Notes under the pieces: generated by a model
Databases searched by the model: none
Seen by the model: the letters and a program-made list of their open reading frames with translations, nothing else
Told to the model about the DNA's origin: nothing
DNA from: Penicillium oxalicum
Taxonomy: Eukaryota; Ascomycota; Eurotiomycetes; Eurotiales; Aspergillaceae
Assembly (NCBI RefSeq): GCF_001723175.1
Contig: NC_064650.1
Span: forward strand, 2,976,001-3,040,000
Reading direction: 5' to 3'
DNA: 64,000 bases
Translations under genes and position numbers: made by a program
Shown here: positions 21,594 through 32,931 of the stretch, in pieces
Layout: the number at the start of each line of letters is the position of its first letter
Position numbering within the stretch: the stretch's first letter is position 1

Positions 21594-24500
21594 ATGGGCT
21601 CTCGACTTGAAGCAACTTCCAGTGCAGTGCGTAAGCGCATTGATAATCGTATGTGGTCTCTATTTTTATCTTTATTCCCAGAGTACACGCTTGATACTAA
21701 TACGCACCTTTGCAAGCTAGATGACTTTCACGATGAAGCAGGCGAAGAGTACGAGGCTTCAAAATTCGGGGGCTTTGGTGATTATTTCCGACGTAAAAAG
21801 ATAAAGCTACAAAACCTCGATGCAGATATTCGAGCTTCTTCCGGCGACTGTCCCCCAATATTCCGAGGGGTGGTCGCTCACGTCAATGGGTACACGCAGC
21901 CATCTCTTCAGGATCTCCACCGCATGATTGTCAGCCATGGCGGAGGCTTCCTGCAGTACTTGGATGGGAAAACTGCCGCTACACACATCATCGCAAGCTC
22001 TTTGACGCCAAAGAAATGCGAAGAATTCCGACGGTACCGAATCGTCAAGCCAGCATGGGTCACAGAAAGCGTCGAAGCTGGTCGTTTGCTACCCTGGCAC
22101 AACTACCGAGTTGTTGACGAAGGGCAGTCCCAAAAGGTGCTCAAATTCGGTGAGGGTCGCTTTACCAGTCAAGTCAATACACCGAGGAGTGGCTATCGCG
22201 ATCAATCAAGAGCCAGCTGGTACAATTCTCAGTTGGGGTCTGTTCCATTGGTAGAAACGCACCCTGTTGCAGCATCCGAGGCGCCCAAGACCCCAACACG
22301 ATCTTCTCCATCGGCTGAAATGGCCGATGGTGATCGTGGCAAAACCTCACAAGCCACGCAATCTGACTATGGAGACTTCCCCAGCTTTGCAACTTTAGAA
22401 GGGCAAGAGAACTTGGAATACAAACAACCGAGCCCCGACCGACATTATGGGAAGGCCGTATCGGGGAGATCAGCATCTCCGCCTAGTGGTGTCACAACAC
22501 CACGCAATGCGAGCACGCGAAACCTGCTCAGCAATATGCCTCAACGGCCCAATAACACGCTTTCTCCCACGAAACAAATGAGTCCTATAAACCCGCAAAT
22601 GACATCTGAGGAATACAATGCTCAATTGTTATTAGATCCTCGCATGAGGAAGTCGAGCGTGGTCAACCCCGAATTTCTGCAGCAGTACTACCGCGAATCC
22701 CGGCTTCATCATCTATCGGCTTGGAAAGCCGACCTCAAGGCTCAGCTGCAAGCTGCAACCCGAGAAAAGGCCACATCTGGTACTACTCACAGACGATCAG
22801 CGCCAGGGACGAGAAGATACATTCTCCATGTTGATTTCGATTCCTTCTTTGCATCCGTCTCCATTCTCAAGCACCCGGAGTTTCGCGAGAAACCAGTTGC
22901 AATCGCTCATGGGCCAGGGTCTGGATCCGAAATAGCGAGCTGCAATTATGTTGCCCGAGCTCAAGGCGTCAAAAACGGCATGTGGATGAAAAGTGCCCTG
23001 CAATCTTGCCCTGATCTTCAAGTTTTACCATATGACTTTCCTGCCTACGAAGATGCCAGTCGCAAATTTTATAATGCAGTCCTTGCTGTGGATGGGCTTG
23101 TCCAAAGCGTCAGCATCGACGAAGCGCTCATAGATGTGAGCCATCAATGCTTGGAAGCTGCGGGATCTGACGGCAGGGGTGTCTCCGAAGGGTCGATTTA
23201 TCGTGAGCAAGCCAGAGCCGACGAGATAGCGCAAGGCTTACGTGACTCTATCAAGGAGAAGACTGGCTGCGCGGTATCTGTCGGCATCGGTGGCAACATT
23301 CTTCTGGCTAAGGTTGCATTGCGAAAGGCAAAACCCGCAGGTCAATTCCAGTTGAAGCCTGACGAAGTTTTGGATTTCATTGGAAACTTGACGGTCCAAG
23401 ATTTGCCTGGCGTTGGATACAGTTTGGGGACCAAGCTCGAAGAAATCGGTGTGAAGTTTGTCAAGGATGCGAGGGAGTTGACCAAAGAGAGACTTTGTGC
23501 GAGTCTCGGGCCAAAAACTGGGACGAAAATTTGGGAATATGCGCGGGGCATAGACAAGACAGAGGTGGGCAACGAGGTGATACGAAAATCAGTGTCTGCA
23601 GAAGTCAATTGGGGCATTCGCTTCACCAATCAAGTTCAGGCCGAAGATTTCGTAAAATCCCTTTGTGAGGAACTGTCTCGCAGGTTGGCTGAGAATCTTG
23701 TGAAGGGTAAGCAGCTCACATTGAAGGTAATGCGAAGGGCTTTGGATGCTCCGCTGGAACCAGTCAAACATCTTGGTCATGGCAAATGCGATGTGTTCAA
23801 CAAGAGTATTGTCGTTGGAGTGGCGACCAATGCCCCTGACATTCTGGGAAAGGAGGCCGTTTCCATGCTGAGGAGTTTCAACTTCTCGCCAGGTGACCTT
23901 CGAGGACTTGGTGTTCAAATGACCAAACTTGAGCCACTGAAGCATGGTCCATCAGCCTTGGTTGAGGGCAGTCAGCGACAGCTTAGCTTTTTCAAATCAC
24001 CGTCACGCAAACCCATTGTTTCGGCAGCGGATGTCGATCCAGATGAGCTGGAGAGTCCCCGCAAAGGCGATTCAGCACGTATCCAGGTTGATCCGGTGCT
24101 CAGTAACAGTGCTCACAAGCCACTCAACATCTCAGGGTCGCAGTTCATCATGCCAACTCAAGCAGATCCCAAGGTCATATCAGAGCTACCTGGAGATATT
24201 AGAGCAAGACTTGTGGCACAAGCCAAGCCCCGGTCAGAATCGCCGCGATCTGGCTCTCCTTGCCCGCCGCCTCGCCGTCAGGGAACAGGAGCGACACCTG
24301 CGGCGGCCCTTGCCCCCTCAGTCACAATTAGATCCGGAGACGCTAGCGGCATTACCGGAGGATGTTCGCAATGAAGTACTCGGCTATTATAATCAGCAAG
24401 CCACATCAAATGCAGGTCCTCAGCCGCCACATGAGCAAGCAGCCACGTCCATCGTGTCTACTCGCCGCGCAATACCTCAGGGTGGAGCCTTGATGAAACT

Positions 24501-25270
24501 CAAGAGGCCAACAACACCTCCCAAGAAAAGAAGAGGTCGCCCTCCAAAGAATGCATCGAGCACGGGCAGGGCTTTGGCTCAAACCAACTTTGCTGTTCCT
24601 AGGCCGACAACGGCCTCTTCCGCTGTTTCGACTGGCTCGGGTGGAGGCTCGCTGTCCCGGCAGCACTCGCCTGCTGTGGAAGAGGAGTCGGAAGTTTCTG
24701 AAGAAGTTCTTGCAGCACTTCCCGATGACATTAGGCAGGAAGTTTTTGGAGGAACAAAGACGCTCTCGCCTTAGGAGGGTTCGCGCTCCGCGTCCAGTCT
24801 CTCGGCCTCAAGTCTCCGCCTCCACCCCCGTCTCCGCCTCGGCGCAGGTCCCTGCACCTACGGTCGAGAAGACAGTGTCGCTCCCTCCACTTCCAGCTCG
24901 GCCTGTGTTTACCTCGCGGCGACTTTCTGACTTGCCAGACCTACGCGATGCGGTCACCGCATGGCACTCGGCATTTCTCGCCGAGGGTCCATATGTGGAA
25001 GATGTAGAAGTTCTCTGCACTTATCTACGGCGAGTAGTCGGTGAAGAGCGGGATATAGACAAGGCGGTCTCCGTAGTACGGTGGCTGATGTGGCTTGTGA
25101 GTGAGGATGCGGTGAGTCGGGGTCAAGGAGAGACTCCCAGTCCTCCGTCGGGTCAAGGCGAGCAGGGTACTGTGACTTGGGACGACGCAGTGAAGAAAAT
25201 GCAACAGAGTGTGCAGGCCACGCTCGAGGAGAGAAATATTTCGCCGGTGGACTTTGATTCAGTAATATAA
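21594..25270 (+). CDS. REV1: DNA repair protein REV1 (Y-family deoxycytidyl transferase), reading frame broken twice near the 3' end
   Basis: REV1 inserts dCMP opposite damage and scaffolds translesion polymerases. A continuous frame of 926 codons carries a BRCT domain (about residues 87-170, GGGFLQYLDGKTAATHII, RIVKPAWVTESVEAGRLLPW) and the Y-family catalytic core from about 409 (HVDFDSFFASV, then SIDEALIDVS near 507), followed by finger/little-finger segments. It ends prematurely at 24374. The next frame continues with a ubiquitin-binding motif (LDPETLAALPEDVRNEVL) to 24774. A third frame supplies the end of a second such motif and the REV1 C-terminal domain to 25270. Dropping one base from C5 at 24313-24317 (or splicing a 49-nt GT-AG piece from about 24233) and one from T5 at 24743-24747 restores about 1224 codons. 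The second break cannot be an intron because it splits the motif. Either assembly errors or a truncated REV1. Confidence 0.9.
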
Positions 25271-26423
25271 CTTATGTAGGTTATATGCCAATGTAATCAC
25301 AATAATTCAATCTGGGCGATCCTGACTATCATTACACTAGGTTGAGGTGTTTCCATGTTTTAGCTATCCTGTCGTTATCGAGGCTACCTAGTACCTACCT
25401 ACCTATCAACCTCCAGTCAAGTCCGCTTGTTCATGTCAATGAATGTAGGGCTACACCTAAACTATGGAGTGCTCGGTCGGTAGCCCTGGTAGGTAGGTCT
25501 ATCCTTTTGCAGCGCAGGTAGGTGTGATGTCCAGGTTTCATCTGATGGTGAGGCATCTGTGATAGGCCTCAAGTACTACCAGCCTTGGGAGGCATGTGCG
25601 GTCGCTCCTCCCTTGATGTAGAGATCTTCTCGCCCCTGCTGGCCTCCGCCGTCGACCCTATAGCTTGAGGCTCGTGAAATCGAAGCCATGTGTGCTGGTT
25701 TACGGTACAATTGATGTGATCGGGATGCCCTGCAGTGGACATTCCACAATATGCAATGCTTCATGGATGCGGAAGAAATCCCACGTTTCAGGCACCTACC
25801 TAGGGTCATCCGATGATTCCAATGATTCTCGGTTTGATCTACAGGTGAATGTGGCGATAGGTCTACGGCGGAAGTTACAGGGTGTGCGGGTTGATAAGGT
25901 TGGCACTTCCAGATCTTAGGGGAAGCTACCGTAATAAATGTTCAAATTTTTTGATTGCAGTCCACTTTCTCTCTGTGCGAGTACCCTAGTATGGGCAAGA
26001 TCTGGAATATCGGTGTGTACGAGTGCCATTTGGGGGTCATGGATGCTTGATAGGTGGTCGCCCTACATCCTGAGGAGGACGGTATTGGTTCACCTACCAC
26101 AGTGCTTTTTGGGAATATATACGGGATACCACGCTGATGGGTGGTTCATCCACATGGGCGAGAAAGGCACATTCCACCACTTGATAGCAATTACCTGTCC
26201 AGCTTCGAAGCTCAACATGGAGAGAGGGTGAATTTGAGCCGTGTTCTATGTAAATAGTACCGATATTTAGCGAGGCAACTTCAAAGATGCTCTACAGGCG
26301 TCAACTCAGCGAGTTATGCCGATCCACATACTGAGCCGCGAAAAGAACGTAAAGTTGAGGTGTTTTGGCCGCAAAGAAAAATTGAGTCATAATAACAAAA
26401 TGAGGGCTGTTTTCCGTAAGATT

Positions 26424-26495
26424 GGGCTTGTGGTTTAGTGGTATAATACTCCCTTAGCATGGGAGTGGTCCGGGGTTCGATTCCCCGCGAGTCCA
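26424..26495 (+). tRNA. tRNA-Ala (anticodon AGC)
   Basis: 72-nt cloverleaf. The acceptor stem GGGCTTG pairs with CGAGTCC and includes the G3-U70 wobble that marks alanine tRNAs. The anticodon stem is CTCCC/GGGAG with loop TTAGCAT, giving anticodon AGC. The T arm is GGGG-TTCGATT-CCCC and A is the discriminator base. There is no intron and no encoded CCA. T runs follow directly downstream. Confidence 0.95.
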
Positions 26496-26499
26496 TATA

Positions 26500-26513
26500 T
26501 TTTTCACTTTTTT
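26500..26513 (+). terminator. RNA polymerase III terminator of tRNA-Ala
   Basis: Two T runs (T5 at 26500-26504 and T6 at 26508-26513) directly after the tRNA 3' end, as expected for Pol III termination. Confidence 0.8.
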
Positions 26514-27328
26514 ACTTGTGACAAGTCTGTGTCCTTCTCCCAATAAAGAATGGCACTGGCTCTCTCTTTTCCCGCCTTTATTCTTACCCAGGGTATAGCA
26601 GGTACGCTTTGACTGGGTTGGATGCAGCATCATCTCGACAGCATGATTTGGCAAAGCAGGATGGGCACGAGGAAAACACATGTATCGGGATTACCCCACG
26701 GGCATATTAGGGGCGCATGTCATGCTCATCCACTGACCACAGTGGCCGTTGAACCTGAGTCAGTGCACTCAATCCCGGCGCATAGTGTCATCTGAACTTC
26801 CAATCATAACACTGTCTCGTCAGCCCGGGTACAGGACATTCCTCGTCTGCATACCATTACAGGGGCGATCATTCAGTCTACGTCTCTGAGATTCATATGA
26901 AATCCGGTTAACCGAGGTCTCCGCCCAAGGAAAGGGGCGATCAGAAGCATCGATTTCTCCGCACCTGCCCCCCTTCCTGAGCCTCGCAAGAAGAGCAAAC
27001 GATACTTTGGAATGTCGCAGATTTACCGTCCTGAGGCTACCGTCCATTTGTCCCCTTGGTAGTTAGTCCCCATGTCACCTTGCAGCTTGATTATATTGAC
27101 GTACCTTGCGCTCCAAGAAAAGCCGCCTATCGAGTCCACCACTCCTGTAGTAGACTGCGCCGAGTCCTCCGATCGTCGACTAATCCCTCTCAGTGCGCTT
27201 GTGATTCTTGTATCAAGTATATTGTAATGATGCATCATGAATTACCTGACTGGATGATTTCAGAGTCAATGTTTAGGTACCTGTTGATAGGAATCCTTCC
27301 GGATCGAGCGGAGTCCATTTTCGCAAGC

Positions 27329-27383
27329 ACCTCGCAAGGACCTCGCAAGGACCTCGCAAGGACCTCGCAAGGACCTCGCAAGG
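27329..27383. repeat. five perfect 11-bp tandem repeats (ACCTCGCAAGG)
   Basis: Five consecutive perfect copies of ACCTCGCAAGG at 27329-27383, preceded by a partial copy (TCGCAAGC) just upstream. The period is not a multiple of three and there is no surrounding gene, so this is a non-coding minisatellite. Confidence 0.9.
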
Positions 27384-28061
27384 ATGCCTGAAAGCAGCCA
27401 CACCCGCTTCTCCGCATCCTGAGTGAGAGTCCAGTTGTGGGCCCCAGAACACACGACTGGATAGTCATGACGCTGGCTTGGAAGCTTCTTCCTCTTGAGA
27501 CAAATCCTCTCTAACCAGGATCAGGAAGTTGTCAAAGAGCCGAAGAGGTCTCTCTCTTCTCATCAAAGTAGGTACTTATGAGATGATGATGTGAGAATTC
27601 ATGTGTATGGATGTTTGGGGTTTCCTTTCAGAGTAATTATCGTCAGTCAGAGCATGCTCTTCTCATCCCATCAAAGTGGGGAACGTCTAGTCTCGTCCAT
27701 TAATAATGAACCCAACGGGCAAGTATCAGGATCCGTCCATGATCATGCGAAACAAATGGCCAAACAGGTGTGGCTGATCTTGTACCCGTTCAAAGCATCC
27801 GAGTGGATCGCTCCTGGATGTGGCCACTCGCTCAAATGATTAACGACTAGCTTCAAAGATTGACCCTGGGCCTTGACGCTGCTTTCACTAGACTTTGGCG
27901 TCTGCCATGTGCCAATTGACCACACAGCACCGGGCGACTTTTGCCTCGATTCAGTTGTCCACTGGCTCCGCCCGTCCCGGCTGGAGAAATCACAAAAGTC
28001 AAAATCGCGGGCCACTCCTCCCCCCCACCCAACATCACAAGCGCTGGCAATGACAGATCGA

Positions 28062-28067
28062 TATAAA
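28062..28067 (+). promoter_or_regulatory. TATA box of the P450 gene
   Basis: TATAAA lies 78 bp before the ATG at 28145. An upstream in-frame ATG at 28094 is only 27 bp from the box and so is probably not in the mRNA, which supports the 28145 start. Confidence 0.6.
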
Positions 28068-28144
28068 GCCTCGACGGGTCGCTCGTGCCGCTGATGAACC
28101 GGGTGTTCCATCTCTTGGGATCACTGAACCATACCGAGCTCGCC

Positions 28145-29957
28145 ATGATCGAAGCAATCGTGGGCAATTTGTCGCCCACTCGGGCGCTGCTGTGGGCCGT
28201 AGGCCTGTTCACGGCCTATTGTGTGTTCCGCAAGCTGCAGGCCTCGGCGCAGATCGCCCGTCAGGGTGCGCGTGCTCCGAAAGTGAAGTTTTATCTTCCA
28301 TATGGTAGGTTGTGCCTCGACGCTCTGCAGAGTTCCTGGGGGGAGAAACCAGGAAAGACGGGATCAAAGAGCAGCAACATGCGGTGTGGGCAAGATGTGC
28401 TAACACGTCGATAGCTCTTGATTTCATGTACAAAGGCCACCAGGCTAACCTCAAGAATGAGGACCTCAAATTCTGGGACGAAACCATCATGAGGGCGGGC
28501 GGTCGGGAAAACTGCAAGACCGCCGAAGTGGACGCTGGTATCTCGTCGCGCATCGTCCTGACCAAGGACCCGGAGAATATCAAGGCCGTTTTGACGGGCC
28601 AGTTCGCCGATTATGGCAAGGGCGAGACTTTTCACCGCGAGTGGAAGGAGTTCCTTGGTGACAGTATCTTCGCAACAGATGGCGAGATGTGGTCGCGTTC
28701 TCGCCAACTCATCCGCCCTATGTTTGCGCGAGAGCGACTTGTTGACACTGAGATCTTCGAGAAGCACATGCAGAAGCTCATTCCTCTTCTCGGCAAGAAC
28801 TCACATGGCGGTCGCGTAGTCGACGTGGGTTCGCTGTTCTTCCGGTACACCCTTGACGCCTCGACCGACTACCTGCTGGGCCAGGGAACCGACAGTCTTG
28901 AAAATCCTGCCACTCGCTTCGCCGAGGCATTTAGATATGTACAACAACGTCAAGCCGAGCTCTTCCGTTTCGGGTGGGTAGTATCTTGAGTCGTTGTGAA
29001 TTATCTACTCCCCTCCCCCCCGGGCCCTGGTGGCGCAGAACAAGACAGGACCACACTGACTTTAAGCCCCATAGAGTCTTCAATTTCGCCATGTCGCGCA
29101 CTGAATTCCGCCGCAACCTGAAGATCATGGACGACTTCATGCAGCCGTATATTCAGACCGTCCTGAGCATGTCTCCGGATGAGCTTGACCAAAAGCTTTC
29201 CAAGCGCGACACCTTCCTGCATGCCCTTGCGCGTTTCACCCGTGATCCCCAGGTTCTCCGCGACCAGCTCGTCGCCGTTCTCCTCGCAGGCCGTGACACC
29301 ACTGCCTCTACTCTTGCATTCTGTCTATTCGAACTCGCCCGCCACCCGGAAGTCGTCGCCAAGCTGCGCGCTGAGATCAAGGATCGCCTCGGGGTTGGCG
29401 CCAACGCTCAGAAACCGACCTACGAGGACCTCAAGATGATGAAGTACCTCAATGCTGTGATCAACGAAACAATGCGCTATTATCCCGTCGTGCCTTTTAA
29501 TGTGCGATTCTCACTGAAGGATACCACACTTCCTCGCGGGGGCGGACCCGATGGACAGTCCCCCGTTGGGGTGCGAGCCAACTCTCGTGTGATTTACTCC
29601 ACCCTTCTGATGCAGCGTGATCCGGACCTGTATGACAAGCCTGGCTCAAAGAACTACTTTGACCCTGGCCAGTGGATTCCCGAGCGATGGGTAGAAGGGT
29701 GGTCACCGCGGCCCTGGCAGTTCATCCCGTTCAACGGTGGACCTCGCATTTGTATCGGTCAGCAGTTTGCCACCATCGAGATGGGATATACCATCATTCG
29801 GATCCTCCAGGTCTATGAGAAGATTATCGCCATGCCTGCCAGTGGAGAGGATCGTGTGAAGGATCCTGTGATGCGATTCGAGGTGACTCTTAGCCCTGGT
29901 GCGGAGTTCAACTGCGTCTTTCTTCGAGAAGGCGAGGACCCGAAAGCCGGTCTCTGA
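28145..29957 (+). CDS. cytochrome P450, CYP52-clan (fatty acid/alkane hydroxylase type)
   Basis: Three exons: 28145-28304, 28415-28973 and 29075-29957, total 533 aa. Introns are gt..tag in phases 1 and 2. An N-terminal membrane anchor (ALLWAVGLFTAYCVF) places it in the ER. Typical P450 marks follow: I-helix AGRDTTAS near residue 311, ExxR as ETMR near 371, the PERF-like segment PERWVEG and the heme loop FNGGPRICIG with Cys near 466. The heme-loop and I-helix wording, and segments such as MKYLNAVINETMRYYP and VPFNVRF, resemble CYP52/CYP539-type monooxygenases that oxidise the chain end of alkanes and fatty acids; the exact family is inferred. An in-frame ATG at 28094 is the alternative start. 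It is convergent with the glycerol kinase gene. Confidence 0.93.
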
Positions 29958-30442
29958 TTCGACGTTGCTCCAGGAATTTTTGTTTTCTCGGATGTAATGT
30001 GTTTTGTAACTTAGGCAACAATGCATGAATGATGATTTATGTTTGGAACGAACAGCTTCCAAAAGCAAAAGCAACGTAGGCTTGACTCGCCTGTTTGTTG
30101 AGGTATCAAGGGGGTTGACGTAATGCTTGGACCTGTGGTAACCACCACTCACTCTACTCGATTCACTCGCATACGAGGAACCACGTGACAGAATTGTTGT
30201 AGGACTAGGGAGTATTGTCCTGGTTAACAACATATATAAATTCTAGGTGTTATCCTGATTCTTGTAATGTCAGCAGTGTCTTTTCCGGAGAGTCGGAGCC
30301 TGTCATCCCCATACCAGAGGAAGATTTCAAGGGGACTTTTTCTTCGTAGATCTTGAACGAAAAGGAAAGGGTGCAAAAAAGGAGAAAAGAATATCCTCTC
30401 TTCAAAGAGTACTGTCTGTCATCCAGGATGACAACAGAGTCA
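29958..30442. other. convergent 3' intergenic
   Basis: 485 bp between the P450 and glycerol kinase stop codons, presumably both 3' UTRs. No gene seen. Confidence 0.6.
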
Positions 30443-32732
30443 TCAATAGTAGCTCAGCTTCATCTTCCTCAATCTCTTGAGTTTTTGTAAAATTTCCACC
30501 TTCCTCAGCTCCAGAAACAAATCCTCCTCATCGGCCTCTTCCAGATCACTCGAGACCGTTATCAAAGGCGTCTTGGTGTGTGATATCTCCCAATCCCGAT
30601 TTCCGTCTTGATCACCATCCATCACCGAATGCGTCGTCACTCTCACCGTCGGTCCAAGACTTCCTTTCGTCACAAGCTCAGACACTGTCGGGACTGAGCC
30701 GAGAATGCTCGTCTCTCGCTGCTCTCTTTGCGCCGGCGAGGTGTTCTTCGTGGTCGAGTTTGTCGTATTCATCGGTAGAGCCTCATTGACCACAGTACTT
30801 TGACCGAGACCGTTGATCCTCTCACCATGAGATTCACTATCATTCGCAGAAGACACCCAGCCTCGACTCATTCGCACGGCTTTCTCCCATTTCTCGAACT
30901 TTGCAGCACTCTCCTCGCGGGTGATCCGAGGCTCAAAGACTGAGCCACCGGCACGGTTGATGTCACGGAGCTCGGCGAAATTGCGCCAGATACCCACCGC
31001 CAGACCGGCAGCGATGGCAGCGCCAAGAGCAGTGGTCTCGCGCATTTTGGGTCGGTAAACAGGGATGGAGATGAGATCTGCTTGGGTCTGGAGAATCATG
31101 AAGTGGTAAGATTCCATGAAGTGAGATTTCATAGCTTCGGTCATTTCATGCGAGATATGAATGGACCAGGGACATTTTGGGCTTTACCTGCATCGCCAAG
31201 TCTGAGTTGCTCATGCCTCCGTCGACGGCGAGCTCTGTGAGTGCCCTCCCGCTGTCTTTTTCCATGGCGTCCAGGATGGCTTTGGTTTGGAAGCAGGTCG
31301 CTTCCAGGGTGGCGCGGGCAATGTGACCCTTTTGCGTGAACTGGGTGATGCCGACTGCGGTAGAGAAAATGGGAAAAGTAAGGGCAAATAATCAGCACAA
31401 AGCCAAACGAAGCAGGTGATATGGCAAAGTAATCCCGCTACACTTACAGATGGTTCCGTTGGCGTCGTCGATCCAATAAGGCGCAAATAGACCACTAAAG
31501 GCCGTCACGAATACACAGCCGCCATTATCGTCCACCGTCAGCGCCAGGTCGTTCACTTCTTTGGAGCTCTGGAAGAAGGAAAGATTCTCTTGAAGGAACT
31601 TCACTCCCGATCCAGCCACAGCAATGCTTCCTTCCAGCGCATAGACCGGCTTGCCACCAAAGTCGTACGCGACGGTTGTCAAAAGCCCATGTTTGGAAAA
31701 CACCGGTTTCTCACCCACATTGTACAATAAAAAGCAGCCCGTGCCATATGTATTCTTGGCCATTCCAGGCGAGAATGCCTTCTGACCTACCAGAGCAGAG
31801 GACTGATCGCCCAGACATCCCATGATGGGCACTTGGGCCAGAGCACCGCTGGCAATCTTGCCGTACGCCGACGGATCACTCGAGGGAACAATTTTTGGAA
31901 GATGAAGCTTTCCCTTGATCCCAAAGAAATCCAACAGGGTATCGTCATACCGCAACGTTTCCAGATTGACAAACATGGTTCGCGAGGCGTTTGTCGAATC
32001 CGAGACAAACACGTTGGCGATGGCACCGCCATTCAAACGGTATACCAGCCAGGCATCGACCGTTCCAAACGCCAAAGTACCGCGATCAAAGGCATCCCGC
32101 ACTCTGGGTACATGCTCGAGCATCCACAGCAGCTTGGTTGCCGAAGAATAGGTCGACAGCGGTAGACCACAGAAGGACTGGAGGCTAGATGCTCCGGGGC
32201 GGGATTTGAGCTCTGCGACGATGGCCTGCGAGCGGGTATCGGTCCAGACGATCGCATTGTAGAGAGGCTCGCCCGTCTCGTGATCCCAGACTATGGTCGT
32301 TTCTCGCTGATTCGTGATGCCGACACAGGCAATGCTGGTGCGAGAGTAGCCTTGGTTCTCGAAGGATTGAACGGCACCAGCGATGCAGCTTTCCACAGAG
32401 TCAACCAACTCCAGAGGATCATGCTCATGCCATCTATAAGTTTTTTTCAAATTATTCAGAGTCCAATTAGCCTCTTGCACTATTCACCTGGATTCACTCC
32501 CTTTTGTTTTTCTCTCTTTTCATCCACATTACTCCCGATCAAGCTTGCAGGAATAGATCTTTCTCCATCTCAATCCAAAGTACTGCAGGTATACATACCC
32601 AGGATAAGGGTAGATCTGATTAAATTCAACCTGATGGGACGCGACAGGCTCACCATCATGATTGATGATCAGGAACCGTGTACTGGTGGTCCCCTGGTCG
32701 ATCGCTCCCACAAAAACCTCGGAGGGCTGCAT
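30443..32732 (-). CDS. GUT1: glycerol kinase (FGGY family) with a long C-terminal extension
   Basis: Four exons: 32599-32732, 31448-32433, 31188-31354 and 30443-31087, total 643 aa. The last acceptor was set at ctccag to give [12 protein letters not shown] in phase. The enzyme phosphorylates glycerol to glycerol 3-phosphate. The N-terminal phosphate loop is [12 protein letters not shown], then [15 protein letters not shown] and [11 protein letters not shown]. The FGGY motif region is [20 protein letters not shown], followed by [20 protein letters not shown] and [13 protein letters not shown]. The core ends at about residue 510-515. Some 125 further residues are Ser/Thr-rich, then a charged tail with [18 protein letters not shown] and a Lys/Arg-rich end; bacterial enzymes lack this. 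The ATG at 32732 directly precedes the conserved core. A TATA-like TATTTAA lies about 195 bp upstream. Confidence 0.95.
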
Positions 32733-32924
32733 AGTTTCTTTCAGCTCGATTGGACTTGGGCAAGAATGGAATCAAATAGGTTGACGGGTCTACTTGAGAT
32801 GAAAGCTGAGCCACCACTCTGTTCGTTGTGTGGACAGTGTGTGGGATGCCGGAGAGACCAGAACAATCTTGCTCACTATCCAGCATGGGAAAAATGGAGA
32901 TCTCCATGATCCTCTCCATTCTGC

Positions 32925-32931
32925 TTAAATA
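32925..32931 (-). promoter_or_regulatory. TATA-like element of the glycerol kinase gene
   Basis: TATTTAA on the minus strand, about 195 bp upstream of the ATG at 32732. Position is plausible for a fungal promoter; weak evidence. Confidence 0.35.

Larger units (their letters stand above)
25271..28144. other. 2.9-kb intergenic region with a tRNA and tandem repeat
   Basis: Apart from tRNA-Ala and an 11-bp tandem repeat, no gene is supported. Short CCTACCTACCT / AGGTAGGT motifs cluster near 25390-25525. A 97-codon ATG frame at 25938-26231 has no recognisable domain and is not called. The last few hundred bases upstream of 28145 are the P450 promoter. Confidence 0.5.

Noticed and set aside
25938..26231. 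97-codon ATG frame
   Set aside because: No domain, no neighbours of related function and no splice or promoter support; could not be told from chance.
27329..27383. possible CRISPR-like array
   Set aside because: Units are directly adjacent without spacers, only 11 bp, in a eukaryotic genome.
27235..27468. minus frame with repeated GPCEVLARSLR peptide, looking like a repeat protein
   Set aside because: The periodicity comes from the 11-bp DNA repeat; three units shift back into frame every 33 bp. No gene context.
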